DNA of 64,000 bases from Himantopus leucocephalus (GCA_003993805.1 RSEF01000006.1:28269918-28333917); one strand, 5' to 3'. Numbered from the stretch's first letter, positions 1-10,285 are shown. The notes: generated from the letters alone by a model not told the origin. Numbers and translations: made by a program.

Positions 1-2504
1 TACACCTATCCCCAACCTTCCAGGAGTGACTGGGCAGAGCAGAAGCAGAACTGTCAGAACTTGCAAGAGTTTCCGAAGGTTGTGTTGAAAGGAGATCTTT
101 GGTTAATTCTATGACTTCCTACAAAAGAGAAAAAAACCCACAAAGAATAATTTTTCAAACACTGTTACCATGTGTATTTTTACCCCAAGCTTACTGGTTT
201 GGTTTTTTTGAAGTTACTGTGTTAAACTCATAGCTGATGTAAAGTGGACTAAGTTTGTTTTGGGTCTTTTTAATCATTTAACTAAACTCACTCATTGCCA
301 ACACAGATAAAAAGATCTATTGTCCTCACTGTATTGCAGTAAAGTTGCCCATATCCTCCTCACAATTTCAAGAACTAGTCCATTATTTTTATAGCATTTC
401 TTTTTAGATTAATTGTTTCTCCATAGGCACAAAGACACAGCTATGCAGTTTCAAGAAAAAAAAAATCAACAGTGTGACTGTACACACAGCTGCACATGAT
501 GTTGGTTATTGACTAAAAAAGTCATAGCATGTGGCAGAGCAAGTATTCAGTGGGACAGTGCTCTGAAGACAAAATGTGAAGAGATGGAACTCTTCTATTC
601 TCTCTCTAGCTGGCAGTTTCTTCCATGCCTTCCCATTTGGGGCTGGCTGGCTATAGCGATCTCTAAACCACACAACAACTACAAGTATAATTGCAGCATT
701 TCTAAGTGACAAAACATTTTTCAGTTTACTCAAATACGTGGATTGGCTGAACTGAAGCACCCAGAGACAGGGTGGAAGAGTGCCTTCCAAAACTACCACT
801 GCCTCTCATTTATAGAAAGCACTCAGGTGCATAATGAAGAAACTTATTTCCTTAAGTCATTTTGATTTAAGTGTTTGTTTTTCTCTAAATTCCCTGACCT
901 TTAGATGTCAGGTCAGGCCTTCCCTTGCTAATCCAACAAGACAAATAACAAAACAACCTTTCCAGTTCCTTTAAATATTATTCATTCACAGACAGAAGCA
1001 TGCAAAAGCCCCTCCCCAGCTTCCTGTCAATGTTATCTTCATATTCTGTGCGATCGAGATCACTGGCTACCGCTACTGTTAAAAAGGAGCCAGCACTTAA
1101 AAGGCCGTTTAAACATTCTGTGTAAGGTAAAGCAACTCCGCAGTCCTTAAAGAAGAAAAATTCTTCAGTTCTTTAATATCTCAGCAAGAACCATTGTCAC
1201 TCTCCTAACTACCAGTAAATATTTAAATCAGGGGAGGGCTACAGGTAAACTAAGGCTCAGTGGAGCCTGAATGTTCCTCCCAGTTTCACATCCTAGTTCA
1301 GCTATGGGTGTACAAAGACTAGCTCAGGAAAAAGCAGTAAAAGCTGTTCTTCATTCCTCAAGAACCTAAAGGATTATAAGCAGTTCCCAAATAAAAAGTT
1401 AATACAATATAAACTTACGTGCAATTTTATCTGATCAACTATGCAACTGGCATGAATGGCCTAAAAGTTTGTTTCTGTTGCAGCTGTTAGTGTCTGAATT
1501 TCCAACACCTTCCTAACAAAAGTTCTGCTCTTTGTTTTAGAGAAGCTGCTAGTTAATAAGTGCAACAGTAAGCACAATCAGTAGCAACTGTAAGCACAGA
1601 AACACGCTTACAATTACTTCTATCTACTTTGGTCTCCATTTTTGCTAACACTACAGCTGAACCAGAACAGATTTTGATTATCGAGTTACCTAATTTGAGG
1701 GCCCGCCAGAGAGCATACGGCATTAGCCTAGTTTTCCCTCCCAGATGCAACGTCCCAAACTATTCTTCAGCATATAGCTAGCTATATTCTGCAAATCCAA
1801 GAGGCATCATGGTTTGAAGTAGGTATCTTATCTCAGCAGGTCAAATACAATACATCAGGCACAAGCTGCCTGAAAGCGCGTTTCAGCTACGTAGACTACC
1901 AGCAATACCAAACTGATGACTTATTCTTGTCACGTTCATAGACAGCTTATTGTAGAACTCAAATGTGCAGAGCTTCAGACAAACCTACCAAGGATTCTTT
2001 GAATTTGATAAAGTCACTTACACACCAGGCTATAAATAGCAAACTTTTGGTAAAAATCTCCATCTGATATGCACACGTACGTGCTAAGCACACAAGAAAG
2101 AAACATTAATTTTATTGCAACCCATGAGATAGTTCTAAAGAAGTCTTTAACAGAATAGCTCATTCAAATAAAGTGAGCATGAGTTCAACTACCACAGCAG
2201 CTCAGTACAGCCAAATGGGTTGAACAATATGGCTTGGTGCAATGTCCCCGTGACATGAACACGTAACATGCAGAGAATACTAGCTGGAGTTTGCCAAGAC
2301 TTTTCCTGACCAACTGGTCTTTACAAAGTCAGAGCTCTACACTCCAGAACACAACGCCCACAGATATCATCTCCAATTACAGAAGATGACAGCTGCCATC
2401 AATTCTACTTGATACAAAAGGTAAGTTTGGTCCTTGGGTGCACGGACGCTGTCCTAGAAGCACTTCAGTGAAACAAAAAGTGAAAAGCTACATATTTATA
2501 AAAA

Positions 2505-2522
2505 TTTATTCTAATATTTATT
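2505..2522 (-). terminator. Tandem AATAAA polyadenylation signals (candidate)
   Basis: The plus strand shows tttatt at 2505-2510 and 2517-2522, so two AATAAA hexamers lie 12 nt apart on the minus strand. A U-rich element (actttttgtttc) follows them. This could end an intronically polyadenylated SMNDC1 transcript. Such hexamers are common in AT-rich DNA, so support is weak without transcript data. Confidence 0.25.
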
Positions 2523-2903
2523 TTAACCTTGTTACTCAGGAATGAGCTAAGTATACCAAATGCTCTAGTGCATCGCTATTTATGACAAAAAAAAAATGTT
2601 TGAATTACATAGTAACAATCTTTCTGAACTGACAAAAAGCTATTTAGTTGGAACACTGAGGCATCAAACCCATTTTTACAATTGTCAGGTTGGCATATAG
2701 TAAGTCTGCAAAACATTATGTCATTTTCAAGGTGGAACATATGGATAGCAAACCTTTTGGGGACGAAAGTGTAAAGATCTTCCCCATTCTGTGCAGAAAG
2801 CTTTTATAAAAAAGTTTGCAAGTTGTCCTTTCACATCAATGATCTCTGCATATCAAAGCCGAGGTCGTGTTGGTATCGGAAATATCATCCCATATGGGTT
2901 TTG
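2505..2903 (-). other. Candidate alternative terminal (or poison) exon of SMNDC1
   Basis: On the minus strand a T-rich tract ends in gcacag (acceptor cag at 2904-2906). From 2903 the reading phase left by the upstream coding exon (phase 0) stays open for 16 codons, QNPYGMIFPIPTRPRL, and then meets TGA at 2853-2855. About 350 nt further come two AATAAA hexamers followed by a T/GT-rich stretch. Splicing from the N-terminal exon would give a roughly 56-residue protein without a Tudor domain, or an NMD target if a downstream donor were used. This is inference from motifs only; a 16-codon open phase can occur by chance. Confidence 0.25.
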
Positions 2904-3946
2904 CTGTGCATTTTAAAAATATAAAAATATACACATGCTTTTAACAGTGTACAACGAAGGACATTAAGATGATCTATAAAATGCCTTGTGGGCACAAAGC
3001 CTCTATAATTTAAAAGGAATTCTAAAGATCACTGATTTGAGCCACTACTCATACTTTGGTTGAAGCATCATTTTTATTGCTGTTATTTCCATACAGAACA
3101 GTGATTACTGAATCTTCTACTGGGTAGTTTGATATATTTTTAGATCTGATAACTAAAGCAATCCACAACAGAAATGAAGCAGCTTCTTGCACTCTCATGA
3201 CAAATTTTAACAGCACCGCTGTTTTTTTATATGCCAATGTGTCTTTATATGCACAAGAATCTAAAAGACCACTTAGCAATTTAAAATTAGGCTGGTGGTC
3301 TTCCTGTCACCAAATAACACCCTCAGGACTAGAAATGATTTTTAGCTTTTAAGAATGCGGTATGCTCTCAAGTGTTTAAAAAAAAAAATGCAGGTAGCAA
3401 GTGAAGAACACGACTTTCTTCCTTTCTTATAGAAAAATCTTAACACAATCAAGGCTTATATGTACAAGGAACACTGAACTACACTCTAAAGCTTTTATTA
3501 TTGCCAACGCATGCAATGAATAAACAGATTCTGGATCAAATGATTTGACAACTCAACAATATGCAGAAAGGCATAATGCTAAGCCCAACCCTCATGCTTC
3601 AGCATAGTAAAAGCAACCAAAATAATTATTTTCCAAGAAATGCTTTAAAAAATAAAGAAAGAGAGACAGTAAAGACAGCACTGGCATATCTTTCATCACT
3701 CTGGATACAGTTTTTAGCACAAGAGTTTGCTATATAAATTAGTACATCTTTGTTACTAGTCTGTAAAACAGGTTTAAAATAGGATACACTGTTTCTTTTC
3801 AAACCAACCCTACCATAATTGGATCAAATTACATGAAAAGAAAGTAATAAACCCTCCAAGTATATATTTTTGTTGTAATGCAAGTATTTAGAAAAGATTA
3901 AACACTTGCTCTAAAGTCTCAGCTACTCATACTCTCAAGTTCTCAC

Positions 3947-4066
3947 CTGTAAGTCTTTCTTCAGTTTTAGTAAGTCTTCATTTTCTGCATTCCCAGACAA
4001 GGCTGCCTCAACTTGCTGAAGCTGAGCTTTGTAGCTAGCCAACTGCTTAGCAAGGTCTTCTGACAT
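3947..4066 (-). CDS. SMNDC1: SMNDC1 (SPF30) first coding exon, N-terminal 40 residues
   Basis: This exon encodes the N-terminus of survival motor neuron domain containing 1, a nuclear, U2 snRNP-associated splicing factor needed for spliceosome assembly. Read on the minus strand, it opens with ATG directly after a cag acceptor preceded by a pyrimidine/TG-rich tract. It runs 40 in-frame codons (MSEDLAKQLASYKAQ at the start, LLKLKKDLQ at the end) and stops at a consensus donor, ACAG then gtgag, in phase 0. From memory the peptide matches the vertebrate protein almost residue for residue, with Ala at position 27 where I recall Gly in human. The segment is charged and helical and comes before the Tudor domain (about residues 72-132 of about 238), which is not in the window. 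The entry is therefore partial: the remaining exons must lie left of position 1. Gene identity is nearly certain; the exon limits rest on the splice motifs seen. Confidence 0.95.
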
Positions 4067-4799
4067 CTGCAAGAAACACACATGCACACACAAACACATC
4101 AAAACAACAGGGTTGCTGCTTTTTAATCACATCTTGTGGTGCAAGTAAAGTGATGTTGATAAATAAACAACATGAAAAGCTATTACTAAATTATTAAAAA
4201 TACAAATCACTATACTTCAGTAATGCACTATATGACTATAGATAGCTGCTCACCTTAATTTTTGTACTGGTCAACTACTTCCAAGCAGTTTCTAAAAAAG
4301 AAAGCTTAAACATGCCCGTGCACAAGGAAAACGCTTAACTTACAGTATGTAAGCAGCAGGGCCTTTAGGCAGCCTCGAAATTACCCACATCTTTAGAAAA
4401 CTACCGCGCACTACAGATTTTCTCATCTGGTTGCCATAAGCCACCGTCTGCGTGTTTACGGCAGCGATATCCTCTGCGGCACTCGGGTCCCGGCCCCTCC
4501 CGGGGTGTTCCCGGCAGCCGCCACCCGGCATCAGGGCCGCCGGCGGCGAGCCCGGCCCAGGGCCACCCGCTCCTTGTCGGACAGAGCCGGGCGACCCGGG
4601 GCGCGGCAGAACGGCAAAGAAGAGGGACCGAGCCCGTGAGGAAGGGCCCGCGCCGGCGGACAGGCCCAGGCCCAGGCCCAGGCCCAGGCCTAAGCTGAGG
4701 CCTAGACCTAGGCCCCGGCTCCCTCAAAAGCGGGAAGGACGAGGCCGCCGGGCGGCAGAGCGGGCGGCGCGGGGGCGGCGGGCAGCCGCCGGTTCTCAC
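4067..4799 (-). other. SMNDC1: SMNDC1 intron 1
   Basis: This interval lies between the probable 5' UTR donor (gtgag, 4795-4799 on the minus strand) and the acceptor cag (4067-4069) next to the start codon. The half near the promoter is extremely GC-rich and carries a hexamer repeat (4661-4714). The half near the coding exon is AT-rich with a CA/TG-rich polypyrimidine tract. Another donor-like site (gtaagt, minus strand, about 4338-4343) might give an alternative exon. Open frames across the GC-rich part show only Arg/Pro/Gly-biased composition and are not genes. Confidence 0.6.
4661..4714. repeat. Hexamer tandem repeat (CAGGCC)n, about nine units
   Basis: Five perfect CAGGCC units (4661-4690) are followed by four in-phase diverged units: taagct, gaggcc, tagacc and taggcc. 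The array lies in SMNDC1 intron 1, about 85 nt inside the donor, within the CpG island. It produces the alternating Pro/Gly and Pro/Arg stretches in spurious frames. Its length is likely to vary between individuals. Confidence 0.85.
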
Positions 4800-4990
4800 C
4801 TCGGCGGGCGTGCGGGGCCCGGACCGGGCGGGGTGGCGGGGCGAGCGGGTGGCGCCGCTCCGGTTCCCGTCGGGCCGCAGACCGTTCTCGTCTCCTTCGC
4901 CTCAGGCCGGGGGAAGGGGCGGGGCAAAGGCCCAGCGCGCGCCGGCGCTCGCGAGAGCGCCCCGCCGGTCACGTGCCGCCGGCGCCTCCG
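4800..4990 (-). other. SMNDC1: Probable SMNDC1 5' UTR exon 1 (right edge approximate)
   Basis: On the minus strand the bases CCGCCGAG are followed by gtgag (4795-4799), a near-ideal donor inside the CpG island. The acceptor of the next exon abuts the ATG, so an upstream noncoding exon is required, and this donor is the best candidate. The transcription start is not visible as a TATA box. I place it loosely at 4880-5000, among GC boxes and E-boxes, as expected for a dispersed CpG-island promoter. The left limit is fairly secure and the right limit is a guess. Confidence 0.6.
4968..4975. promoter_or_regulatory. E-box GTCACGTG (USF/MYC/TFE type), copy 1
   Basis: GTCACGTG occurs here and again 43 nt to the right, close to the probable SMNDC1 start site. 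CACGTG cores with a 5' GT flank are known USF and MiT/TFE binding sites. Two copies so close in the promoter suggest function; binding is inferred. Confidence 0.5.
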
Positions 4991-5010
4991 CCGCCTCATG
5001 CGGCCTTCGA

Positions 5011-5018
5011 GTCACGTG
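5011..5018. promoter_or_regulatory. E-box GTCACGTG, copy 2
   Basis: This is the second exact GTCACGTG. It is followed by a run of G residues and lies 43 nt from the first copy in the same CpG island. MYC/MAX/MXI1 proteins use this core as well. In other vertebrates MXI1 is the neighbouring gene on the far side of SMNDC1 (established synteny, not seen here). Confidence 0.5.
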
Positions 5019-5084
5019 GCGGGGGGGGCCGCGAGAGCGGCGCGGGGCGGGAGCTCGCCCGGGGAGGCCCACCGCACGCGCGGC

Positions 5085-5147
5085 GGGGCGGGGCGGGGCC
5101 GATCGGGGAGCTGAGGGGGCGGCGGGGCGGGCGGCGGGGCGGGCGGT
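5085..5147 (+). promoter_or_regulatory. GC-box cluster with G-quadruplex potential
   Basis: Four GGGG runs occur at 5085-5088, 5090-5093, 5095-5098 and 5105-5108, with loops of 1, 1 and 6 nt. More runs of four or five G follow up to 5147. GGGGCGGGG units are Sp1/KLF sites, and the spacing fits the standard quadruplex rule on the plus strand. The cluster sits upstream of the likely SMNDC1 start. Confidence 0.6.
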
Positions 5148-5435
5148 CCCCCTTGTCCCCCTGCGAGTCAGGAGAGGTCGGCGGCACCGCAGGCAAACGG
5201 CCGTGGGCCTCCCTGCTGCGGCTCGGCGGGGCGGGGGGCGGGAGGTGTCCTGTCGCGCTGCTGGCGCTGTCCTGAGAGGAGCGACAGCAGCGGCGGCATC
5301 CAAGTCTGCCGCTGTCGGGGCGGGCGCAGGTCGCTGTTGGCAGAGGAGTGGCGTCAAAGTTCGGGTGTCCGCGGTGGCTGCCGTGGGGGACCGCAGGGCG
5401 CCCTCGCTCGCGGCTGTGTTCCTGGCAATGCCAGG

Positions 5436-5733
5436 GAATCACGGAGTGGTTAGAGTTGGGAAGGACAGTAAAGATCATCCAGTTCCACCCCCCCTGCCAT
5501 GGGCAGGAACACCTCCCACCAGACCAGGTTGCCCAAAGCCCCATCCAGCCTGGCCTTGGACACCTCCAGGGATGGGGCAGCCACAGCTTCTCTGGGAAAC
5601 CCGTTCCAGTGCCTCACCACCCTCAAAGGGAAAAATTTCTTCCTGGTATCTAATCTAGATCTTCCCTCTTCCAGTTTGAAGCCATTCCCCCTCGTCCTAT
5701 CACTACACTCCCCTGATAAGAGTCCCTCCAACA
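5436..5733 (-). mobile_element. CR1 LINE 3' fragment
   Basis: The plus strand shows the reverse complement of a CR1 3' end. It starts near gaatcacggagtgg and runs through the conserved ORF2 C-terminus. On the minus strand this reads NGFKLEEGRSRLDTRKKFF, then VRHWNGFPRE and LDGALGNLV. The copy is truncated at its 5' end, about 300 bp long and relatively well preserved. It abuts the right border of the CpG island. CR1 is the dominant LINE of birds. Confidence 0.93.
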
Positions 5734-8593
5734 CAGTACTTTCTGGCTGCTGAAGTGATAATTATAGAACCATCCAAAACTTAGTACCGAACAGTTCAGA
5801 AGAGAGTAAGTTTGGATATTTGGTCCCACAACAGGAGAGGAACAGGGAGGGAAAGCTCAGCGGCCCTTTCGAGCCTGTCACAGGAAGAAAAAAATATTTC
5901 CTGGTGGAAATCCGGTAACAAATTTGGCCCTGAACCTGTGAGCCAGGCAAATAAAGCAGGCGCCCAAAAAGTTTCATAGTATTACCAGGAGGATCGGTGT
6001 CTCCTGCAAACATCCTGTCCCTCGTGGTCGTCGGCATGCAGGGCTTCACAGGAGGATGACTTCACTTGGACTCTTTGGATTTGTTTACGTACTACAGGGG
6101 AAATACATCTACTGTGTTCTGCAACGCCTGGTTTGTGCCCTCAGAGGATATCCTGAGCGAGGATAAAACACATCTCCGTATATTGGTGTATGACTTGATA
6201 ATTAAAATACAGACATTATTGGACGCTGTTCACAGACTGGTTGATGAGACCAAGTGTAACAATGAAGATAACAACAGTAGCATCTTTCTAGTATTTTTAG
6301 TAATAATCCAGAAATAGATACAGAAAACGTTTTCTGATAAGACTTTGTGAACAGATCAGTGACTGTTGAAAAGATGTACAAATCTACTGATACAGAGCGA
6401 TCCAAACGACTTTGTGAGCGCACCTGTGAGTTAATATGCACATTAGTACAGTCAATTTCAACTTCGTGTCTCAGAAGAAGCAACCTAGGCCGTATCTGCA
6501 GAACTGAAGTGACAGAGAGGGACCGAGGAGGCATGCAGTGAGTGTCCCGGTATCTCCAAAGGCAACAGCAGCAAAAAGGAGAACGTTTCTGTGGTTGCAT
6601 CAGCAGGAGCAAGCACAAGGAGGTATTTTACTTCTGTAAAATTTTTGGTGAGAGTTAATACTGAAACGGTATATATGGTTCTAAAGTCTGGAGTTTTATG
6701 GGGTCTGCAGACTTCTAAAAAGAGCCACCAACATTATTTGATGGCGGGAGAAATCTGTTTAGCTCATAAAGGAGCACCAGGAGGTGACTTGATTGCAACA
6801 TATCACTAATTTGAAAGGAAAATAATATGAAGTACTCCAAACATAAAAACATTACAACATCCAGTTGACTAAAAGCTAAAGGTAAAATTAAAGTTTTTGG
6901 GGTTTTTTTTTCTCTTAGTTTCTTCAGCTCAGGCAGTGCCTTTTTAGGCACTATTTTAACACGTGCTATCATGCAAGTACACACTGCTACATATAAGAAG
7001 ACAAGCCGCATCTTGAAACCACTGATATTTAACTGTTATAAGTTGGAAATTCTCGTTAATTGCATCCTTGAAACTGGATTTGTCTTCACCCAAAAATAGA
7101 GATATTTTTTTTCTATATTTGACTAAAGAAGCTCTTTTATACTATATTGAGCAAAAAACACAGATTAAGGAGGACTTCTTCCTGCTGTCTTACAGATTCC
7201 AATTTTTTAAACAATATATTTTATATTCACGGAATGGTTGGTGCTTGGAGGGATATCTGCATAATAGCAAGTTAGCACTATTTAAAACAATGTCTATCCA
7301 GTTGTTGTCAAGATTTTGTTCTTTCTGTATTTGTTGGGATGTGTTTTCAAAGCGAGTTCAGGTACATTTGTGCCGTATCTGAATGTTTCTGACTGCATCC
7401 AATACTTTTATCCGTGGGCAGAGTAGCTACCAGAACTGTATCTCTTCATAAATTCTTACTTTTTATCAGGTGCTTATACATTGTAGTGCGGTATTACAGT
7501 GTATTCGTAGAATTGACCCATATTATTTACAGGCCATAAAGTTATACCACAGTAATATCATTATTACAAAGTAATTGATACCATGTTACTGGAATTTATC
7601 ACATTTTATCATACACGATACATAGAATTTTAGTGTAGTTTATTGCCGAATGAAGGCTTGTAAATTTAAGACAATACATCACAGATGCTGTAGAATTTGT
7701 TTCCTTAACTTAGTAACAGAAAGAAAAGGCAACTTGATCAGCTTTTATCTAAGCCGAACTCTGTTGCCATTAGCATTGAGGCTTTCAGCTAGGATTCCTA
7801 ATGGGAAGCTGTCTGATGGACGTGACCGTACTTGAGGAACAACTAGAGAAAACTGGTGTAACTGGGGACTTTCTCGCCATGCTGGTGCTGCGGGGCAGCA
7901 GTCGGTGCAGCGGCAGCGGTGATGCTCTGCGGTGAATGGCACAGCTCGTTGGGACGGTGAGGTTTCTAGCAGCCAAGGACATGCCTTGGGGCTCATATAA
8001 AGGGGCTGTCTGTCTTCAAGACAAACTAATTTACAGTTGGAAGAGACACTGGTGGTCCCTGCAGCCATGCTTGGCTTGTCCAGGAGGTGGTAGTGGTGCT
8101 GCACAAGTCTGTATCACCAGTCGTGTTTCACTGCCAACGCAGGACACTTACTCTGCTGTAGGTCCACAATTCTGTCTCTTTTTTTACAGTCTGCTGCGTT
8201 ATTTTTATAGTTAGAGCTAACGGGAACATATCTAAAGTTATTTTTGAAGTTAGCTGGGACTATCCAGTCGTTTGAAATGCGTACGAGTTAAATAAGTACG
8301 CTTAAATCAGCAATATTCTGCATTCCTTCATGTTAAATCCTGAAGCAGCTAAGGGTCAGAGATCGGAGTGCTCGGCACCAACTAATGCTGTAAAGACAAT
8401 TCTATCCAAATGATTTAACGTCCCTGTTTTTCAACTTTGTACGGATAGATTGTTGTGCTCAGCACAGGGACCTAGTCACTAGCAAAAAATTGGCTTCTGC
8501 AAACAAAACAGTCTGTCCTTGTGACTGAAATTGCAATCCAAGTCTAGGCCAAAATGGAGACACTGCATTTTTTTTAGTCTTTTCTGGTAGGCT

Positions 8594-8628
8594 GCCTGCC
8601 TGGCAGGCATTGCCCTGTTAGTAGGGCA
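8594..8628. repeat. Two adjacent short hairpins
   Basis: GCCTGCC-t-GGCAGGC (8594-8608) is a perfect inverted repeat with one central base. TGCCCT (8611-8616) and AGGGCA (8623-8628) form a second stem with a 6-nt loop. No RNA gene family is recognised. Confidence 0.55.
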
Positions 8629-8790
8629 GTATGTCAGCCTTGAAAGTCATTGGTATAATTCATTTGGATCAAACCATCAAGAAAGTATCGTATTAATATT
8701 TCAATTTTGAGGGTTGTTTCCCTGAAAATGTGGTGTTTTTTTCTTTCAGTTGACCTGTGCCTCTACCTGTGCCTCTGAGCAAAATTTGCC

Positions 8791-8816
8791 TTTTTTTTTT
8801 TTNTTTTTTTTTTTTT
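8791..8816. repeat. Poly(T) run with an unresolved base (N at 8803)
   Basis: Twenty-five T residues are interrupted by the only N in the window. This is either a real homopolymer that failed base calling or a collapsed gap. The true length is unknown. Confidence 0.9.
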
Positions 8817-9899
8817 ACCATTTGTCATCACGGGCAGAGCTGTGAACTTTGTCCATAGATGATATTTCCCATTATGAGGCATTTTTTTGTTGTTGTTCCT
8901 GCAAAATTTGTTTCAATAGGCTGAATTTTTTTTCTGCACTGGCTGTTTGGTTCTGGCTGAACTTTGGAAAGCTTCAGCAGTTTGGCGCTTATAAAATCAA
9001 GTTATAGAAAGAAATGCTGATTGGCCAGGCACATGATTAAAATAAATTCGGCTGAGAGATTCAAGCGCCTCTTCATTTTAAAGCATGGGCTTGGAACTTC
9101 TTCAGGAAGTTCTGCTTGTTTTGAGGCTTCATTTTTTGCCTTTCCACTCTCCTGAAATTTGGCCTAATTGTAAGGTTTTGAAATACCTGGTTACACAGAA
9201 GTTTGTGTGGAAGTGAGGTCAGGTGGTCAGGAAATGTACACATTTCCAAACATAATTTAACTCTCTGGTGTCCTGGTAGCCAACACGGATTGTGGTATTA
9301 AGCAAAGAAACTGAGGGCTCAAACCTGTGTGCTCCGAATGATTGCAGTAATTATGCCCCATCAGTGAAAGAGGCATGGTGACTAAAACTGAGGAGGAAAA
9401 GTGAATCAGAACTGGATGAGAAATAAAAGCCAGGGTGGGGCAGCATGGAGATAAGTAGGAAATGCCAGAATTAGGAAGAACGGACCAAAAGCTTGTGCCC
9501 ATTAGGACATCATCTGCTTTAGAAGGGTCTGAGGCTCTTGGATTTCTATTCCCCTGCAACTGACGGCTTGTGAGAGCTGACACAATGACAGCTTACGTGG
9601 GAAATGACAACCTGCCAGAGTGATCATTTACTTTACTGGCAGAAGCAGCAGGTCTGTTTGGTGGGTCTTAATCAGGCCTACACAACATGCAGTTTGTCAG
9701 ATGGTATTTTCAGCTCAACGTGAGTCTCCAGTTGGGAGCAATGTACCAAGTCAAGGTGCGACTTCTTTCTCTGAGGCATTCTGCCATCTGCGTCAGGGAG
9801 CATGTCAGTGCTGGAGGCCTGGGGACTTCAGAAGAAGACAGCTGGAGACGCTGGTTCTTCTTCTTGGGGTGCGGGGAATTCTGTTGCTGAGACTCCTTA

Positions 9900-10285
9900 C
9901 GTCCAGAAGGGGTTTGAATGGCAGGGAAGTTGAGAAGATGAGGGGAGTCTGGAAAGTAGGGAGCAAGGGCTGTTGCAGTGGTCAGAGGAGCCTGGGAGGA
10001 TTAGGAGAGGAGCCTGAAGCAGCGAGCCAGCCGTGTGGGAGGTTTGGGAAGCAGGAACTCGAGGTTAATATGGAAACAGCGTGGGGGTATTTTATGTTTG
10101 TGTGGGGAGGGGCCTGGGAAGTAAGGAACAAGGCGGACTGCTGTGATGGATTGTGAGGTTGCTGTGGGGGAGAGGAGACCTAAGTCCTGCGGTAGTGAGG
10201 GTAGACAGAAGGAAGGTTATTGTATGTGTGGGGAGAGGGAAACTTGTACTGAGTATGTGAAAGGAGAGGGAGGGGGATGTTAGGT
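9900..10285 (+). repeat. G/A-rich imperfect minisatellite-like stretch
   Basis: The plus strand is strongly purine-biased with many GGGAGG and GGGAAG words. Related blocks recur: tctggaaagtagggagcaag (about 9948), tttgggaagcaggaactcga (about 10043) and cctgggaagtaaggaacaag (about 10113). The spacing is irregular, so this is a decayed array. It explains the 178-codon open frame covering 9620-10156, which has biased composition and no recognisable domain. Confidence 0.5.

Larger units (their letters stand above)
1..3946 (-). other. SMNDC1: SMNDC1 intron 2 (5' part), no further coding exon seen
   Basis: I looked on the minus strand for the next SMNDC1 exons (the residues after DLQ and the Tudor domain) and found none, so this stretch is taken as the 5' part of intron 2. 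It is AT-rich, unique-looking and without CR1 copies. Short open frames, such as 506-799 and 3049-3279 on the minus strand, have no recognisable similarity. One candidate alternative exon is listed separately at 2505-2903. The absence of the next exon implies an intron longer than 3.9 kb. Confidence 0.65.
4445..5430. promoter_or_regulatory. CpG island promoter of SMNDC1, possibly bidirectional
   Basis: The base composition changes sharply to very high GC with dense CpG between about 4445 and 5430, unlike every other part of the window. The island covers the probable SMNDC1 exon 1 and its donor. It contains many GC boxes, two GTCACGTG E-boxes and a CTCGCGAG palindrome (4948-4955), and no TATA box. 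These features are typical of a housekeeping promoter. It extends about 400-600 bp beyond the likely SMNDC1 start, so divergent plus-strand transcription is plausible. A gtaagt donor at 5806 on the plus strand could serve such a transcript. A CR1 copy marks its right border. Confidence 0.85.
5734..9899. other. Intergenic, right shore of the CpG island and beyond
   Basis: No coding exon or recognised repeat is seen apart from the poly(T) run and the hairpins near 8600. CpG remains moderately elevated to about 6600. A strong plus-strand donor (gtaagt at 5806) could end a first exon of a divergent noncoding transcript. The segment 5740-6060 has the look of an old unclassified repeat, but I could not place it. 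Confidence 0.5.

Noticed and set aside
1..3946. Further SMNDC1 exons (Tudor domain)
   Set aside because: I looked on the minus strand for the expected residues following DLQ and for Tudor-domain words and found none.
4452..5658. Long overlapping open frames of up to 282 codons on both strands
   Set aside because: They follow from the GC-rich CpG island, where stop codons are rare. Composition is Arg/Pro/Gly/Ala only, with frames on both strands and no domain. The right end is CR1 antisense.
9620..10156. 178-codon plus-strand frame
   Set aside because: Purine-rich repeat composition, no recognisable domain, and no acceptor, donor or polyadenylation context that would support a gene.
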